A DNA stretch of 5,346 nucleotides from CAYLHS01 sp964594235 (GTDB taxonomy: Bacteria > Actinomycetota > Acidimicrobiia > Spongiisociales > UBA4744), in the NCBI GenBank assembly GCA_964594235.1, contig CAZQMF010000080.1, positions 1 through 5,346 of the forward strand, given 5' to 3'. Of this stretch, positions 4,803 to 5,346 are shown in pieces. The notes beneath the pieces are model-generated. The model was not told the origin of the DNA. It saw only the letters and a program-made list of their open reading frames with translations, and ran no database searches. Every line of letters begins with the position of its first letter. Positions within the stretch are counted from its first letter, which is position 1. Both the position numbers and the translations under genes were made by a program.

Positions 4803-5275
4803 AATGACAAGAGTAGAACCGTCAGCCACCCCGCGGCGAGCGCGTAGCCGCCCGCAACCACGTCATCGAACGTGACGCCAACGGCGTCGTGCATCCGGTC
4901 GAAAGCACCGACGCCCGGGAGTCGTTTCGTGATGTCCGCAAGCCTGAAAACGACGAGTGCCACGACCGCTGCCCACCCACCGAGCCCGATCGTCGACCAC
5001 AACACACCGGCCGCCTCGTCGACGACCACCCACCCTGGATCGCCCTTCGCAAATGGTCTGACCGACCACAGTGACAAACCAGTGACTCCGATGGCGAGGA
5101 TCAGGCCGGCCAGCCAGCCGTGAAGGAGCAGGGCAATCGGGAACGTGATGAGCGATGCAAGCGTGCCTGACCCCGCATCCGATCCCCGCAGCCGGTGAAG
5201 GATCAGACCGGTACCGAACCAGGACGCGATGAGCCGCTGCACCCGGCGAGAGTAGCGGGCGGCCTGCTGGTACAT
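4799..5275 (-). CDS. pgpA: Phosphatidylglycerophosphatase A-like membrane protein
   Basis: PgpA removes the phosphate of phosphatidylglycerol phosphate at the inner membrane, giving phosphatidylglycerol. This 158-residue protein shows family landmarks: WFGTG (19-23), SGTLASL (36-42), VVDEAAG (84-90, acidic pair Asp86-Glu87), FRLADITKR (110-118) and GVTFDDVVAGGYA (133-145, acidic pair Asp137-Asp138). Hydrophobic segments lie at about 41-70, 92-110 and 139-158. Some positions are unusual: the family's FDxxKPxPI reads ADITKRLPG, and the N-terminal PxxPGT segment reads SDAGSGT. Function is therefore likely but not certain. ATG 5275 has GGGAGG three bases upstream (5284-5279). The frame stays open to the window edge without another standard start codon, so a start outside the window is possible. 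Its TGA overlaps the GTG of the decarboxylase gene. Confidence 0.8.
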   Translation of the reverse strand: MYQQAARYSRRVQRLIASWFGTGLILHRLRGSDAGSGTLASLITFPIALLLHGWLAGLILAIGVTGLSLWSVRPFAKGDPGWVVVDEAAGVLWSTIGLGGWAAVVALVVFRLADITKRLPGVGAFDRMHDAVGVTFDDVVAGGYALAAGWLTVLLLSL

Positions 5276-5299
5276 TCGCCTCCCGACAGTCAGGAACCC

Positions 5300-5346
5300 A
5301 TGCAGATCGACGACCTGTCCAGATTCAGCACTCTCTCGGATCCGCG
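5300..5346 (+). CDS. Possible 5' end of a divergent gene (partial)
   Basis: ATG 5300 opens a frame reading MQIDDLSRFSTLSDP that continues past the window edge. AGGA at 5292-5295 lies 4 bases upstream. The sequence is protein-like and loosely recalls the start of cyclic-nucleotide-binding (Crp-type) domains, but 15 residues are too few to name it. Only 24 bases would separate it from pgpA on the other strand, which leaves little room for two promoters, so it may be spurious. Confidence 0.3.
   Translation, partial: MQIDDLSRFSTLSDP

Overview
The window is GC-rich, densely packed bacterial chromosome. It most likely comes from an actinobacterium. The support is an F420-type (Ddn/DUF385) oxidoreductase, a long type-1 SerA of the mycobacterial layout, strong G/C preference at third codon positions, and a candidate leaderless promoter. 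An Acidimicrobiia-like lineage is my guess from the style of the intergenic repeats; the sequence does not prove it. No rRNA, tRNA, CRISPR array, insertion sequence or convincing rho-independent terminator was seen.

Layout. Bases 1-387 have no convincing gene. They hold a mosaic of short direct, inverted and tandem repeats: a 21-bp perfect direct repeat, two G/C hairpins that look like one element in opposite orientations, three tandem TCTTCAG units, and duplicated ACCAACAGGC-type and AACCCAGAAC-type blocks. Bases 388-714 encode two small membrane proteins (46 and about 58 residues) on the + strand; the first has a candidate leaderless promoter. A universal stress protein (723-1172, - strand) converges on them. 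Divergent from it is serA (1250-2827, + strand), the D-3-phosphoglycerate dehydrogenase that starts serine synthesis. serA is followed, with a 1-base stop/start overlap, by an F420-dependent oxidoreductase-like gene (2827-3273). On the - strand, a pgpA-like phosphatidylglycerophosphatase gene (4799-5275) runs with a 4-base overlap into a fold-type III PLP decarboxylase-like gene (3270-4802). The stop codon of that gene overlaps the stop of the F420 gene in a shared CTAG. At the right edge a possible divergent + strand gene may begin at 5300.

How the genes work together. serA and the F420 gene look like one translationally coupled unit, as do pgpA and the decarboxylase. Serine biosynthesis, phosphatidylglycerol synthesis and universal stress response are ordinary housekeeping or stress functions. 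The least explained items are the decarboxylase, whose substrate-determining segment after the catalytic Cys does not match diaminopimelate or ornithine decarboxylases, the paired micro-membrane proteins, and the repeat mosaic. I see no clear evidence of a new defence or mobile system here.
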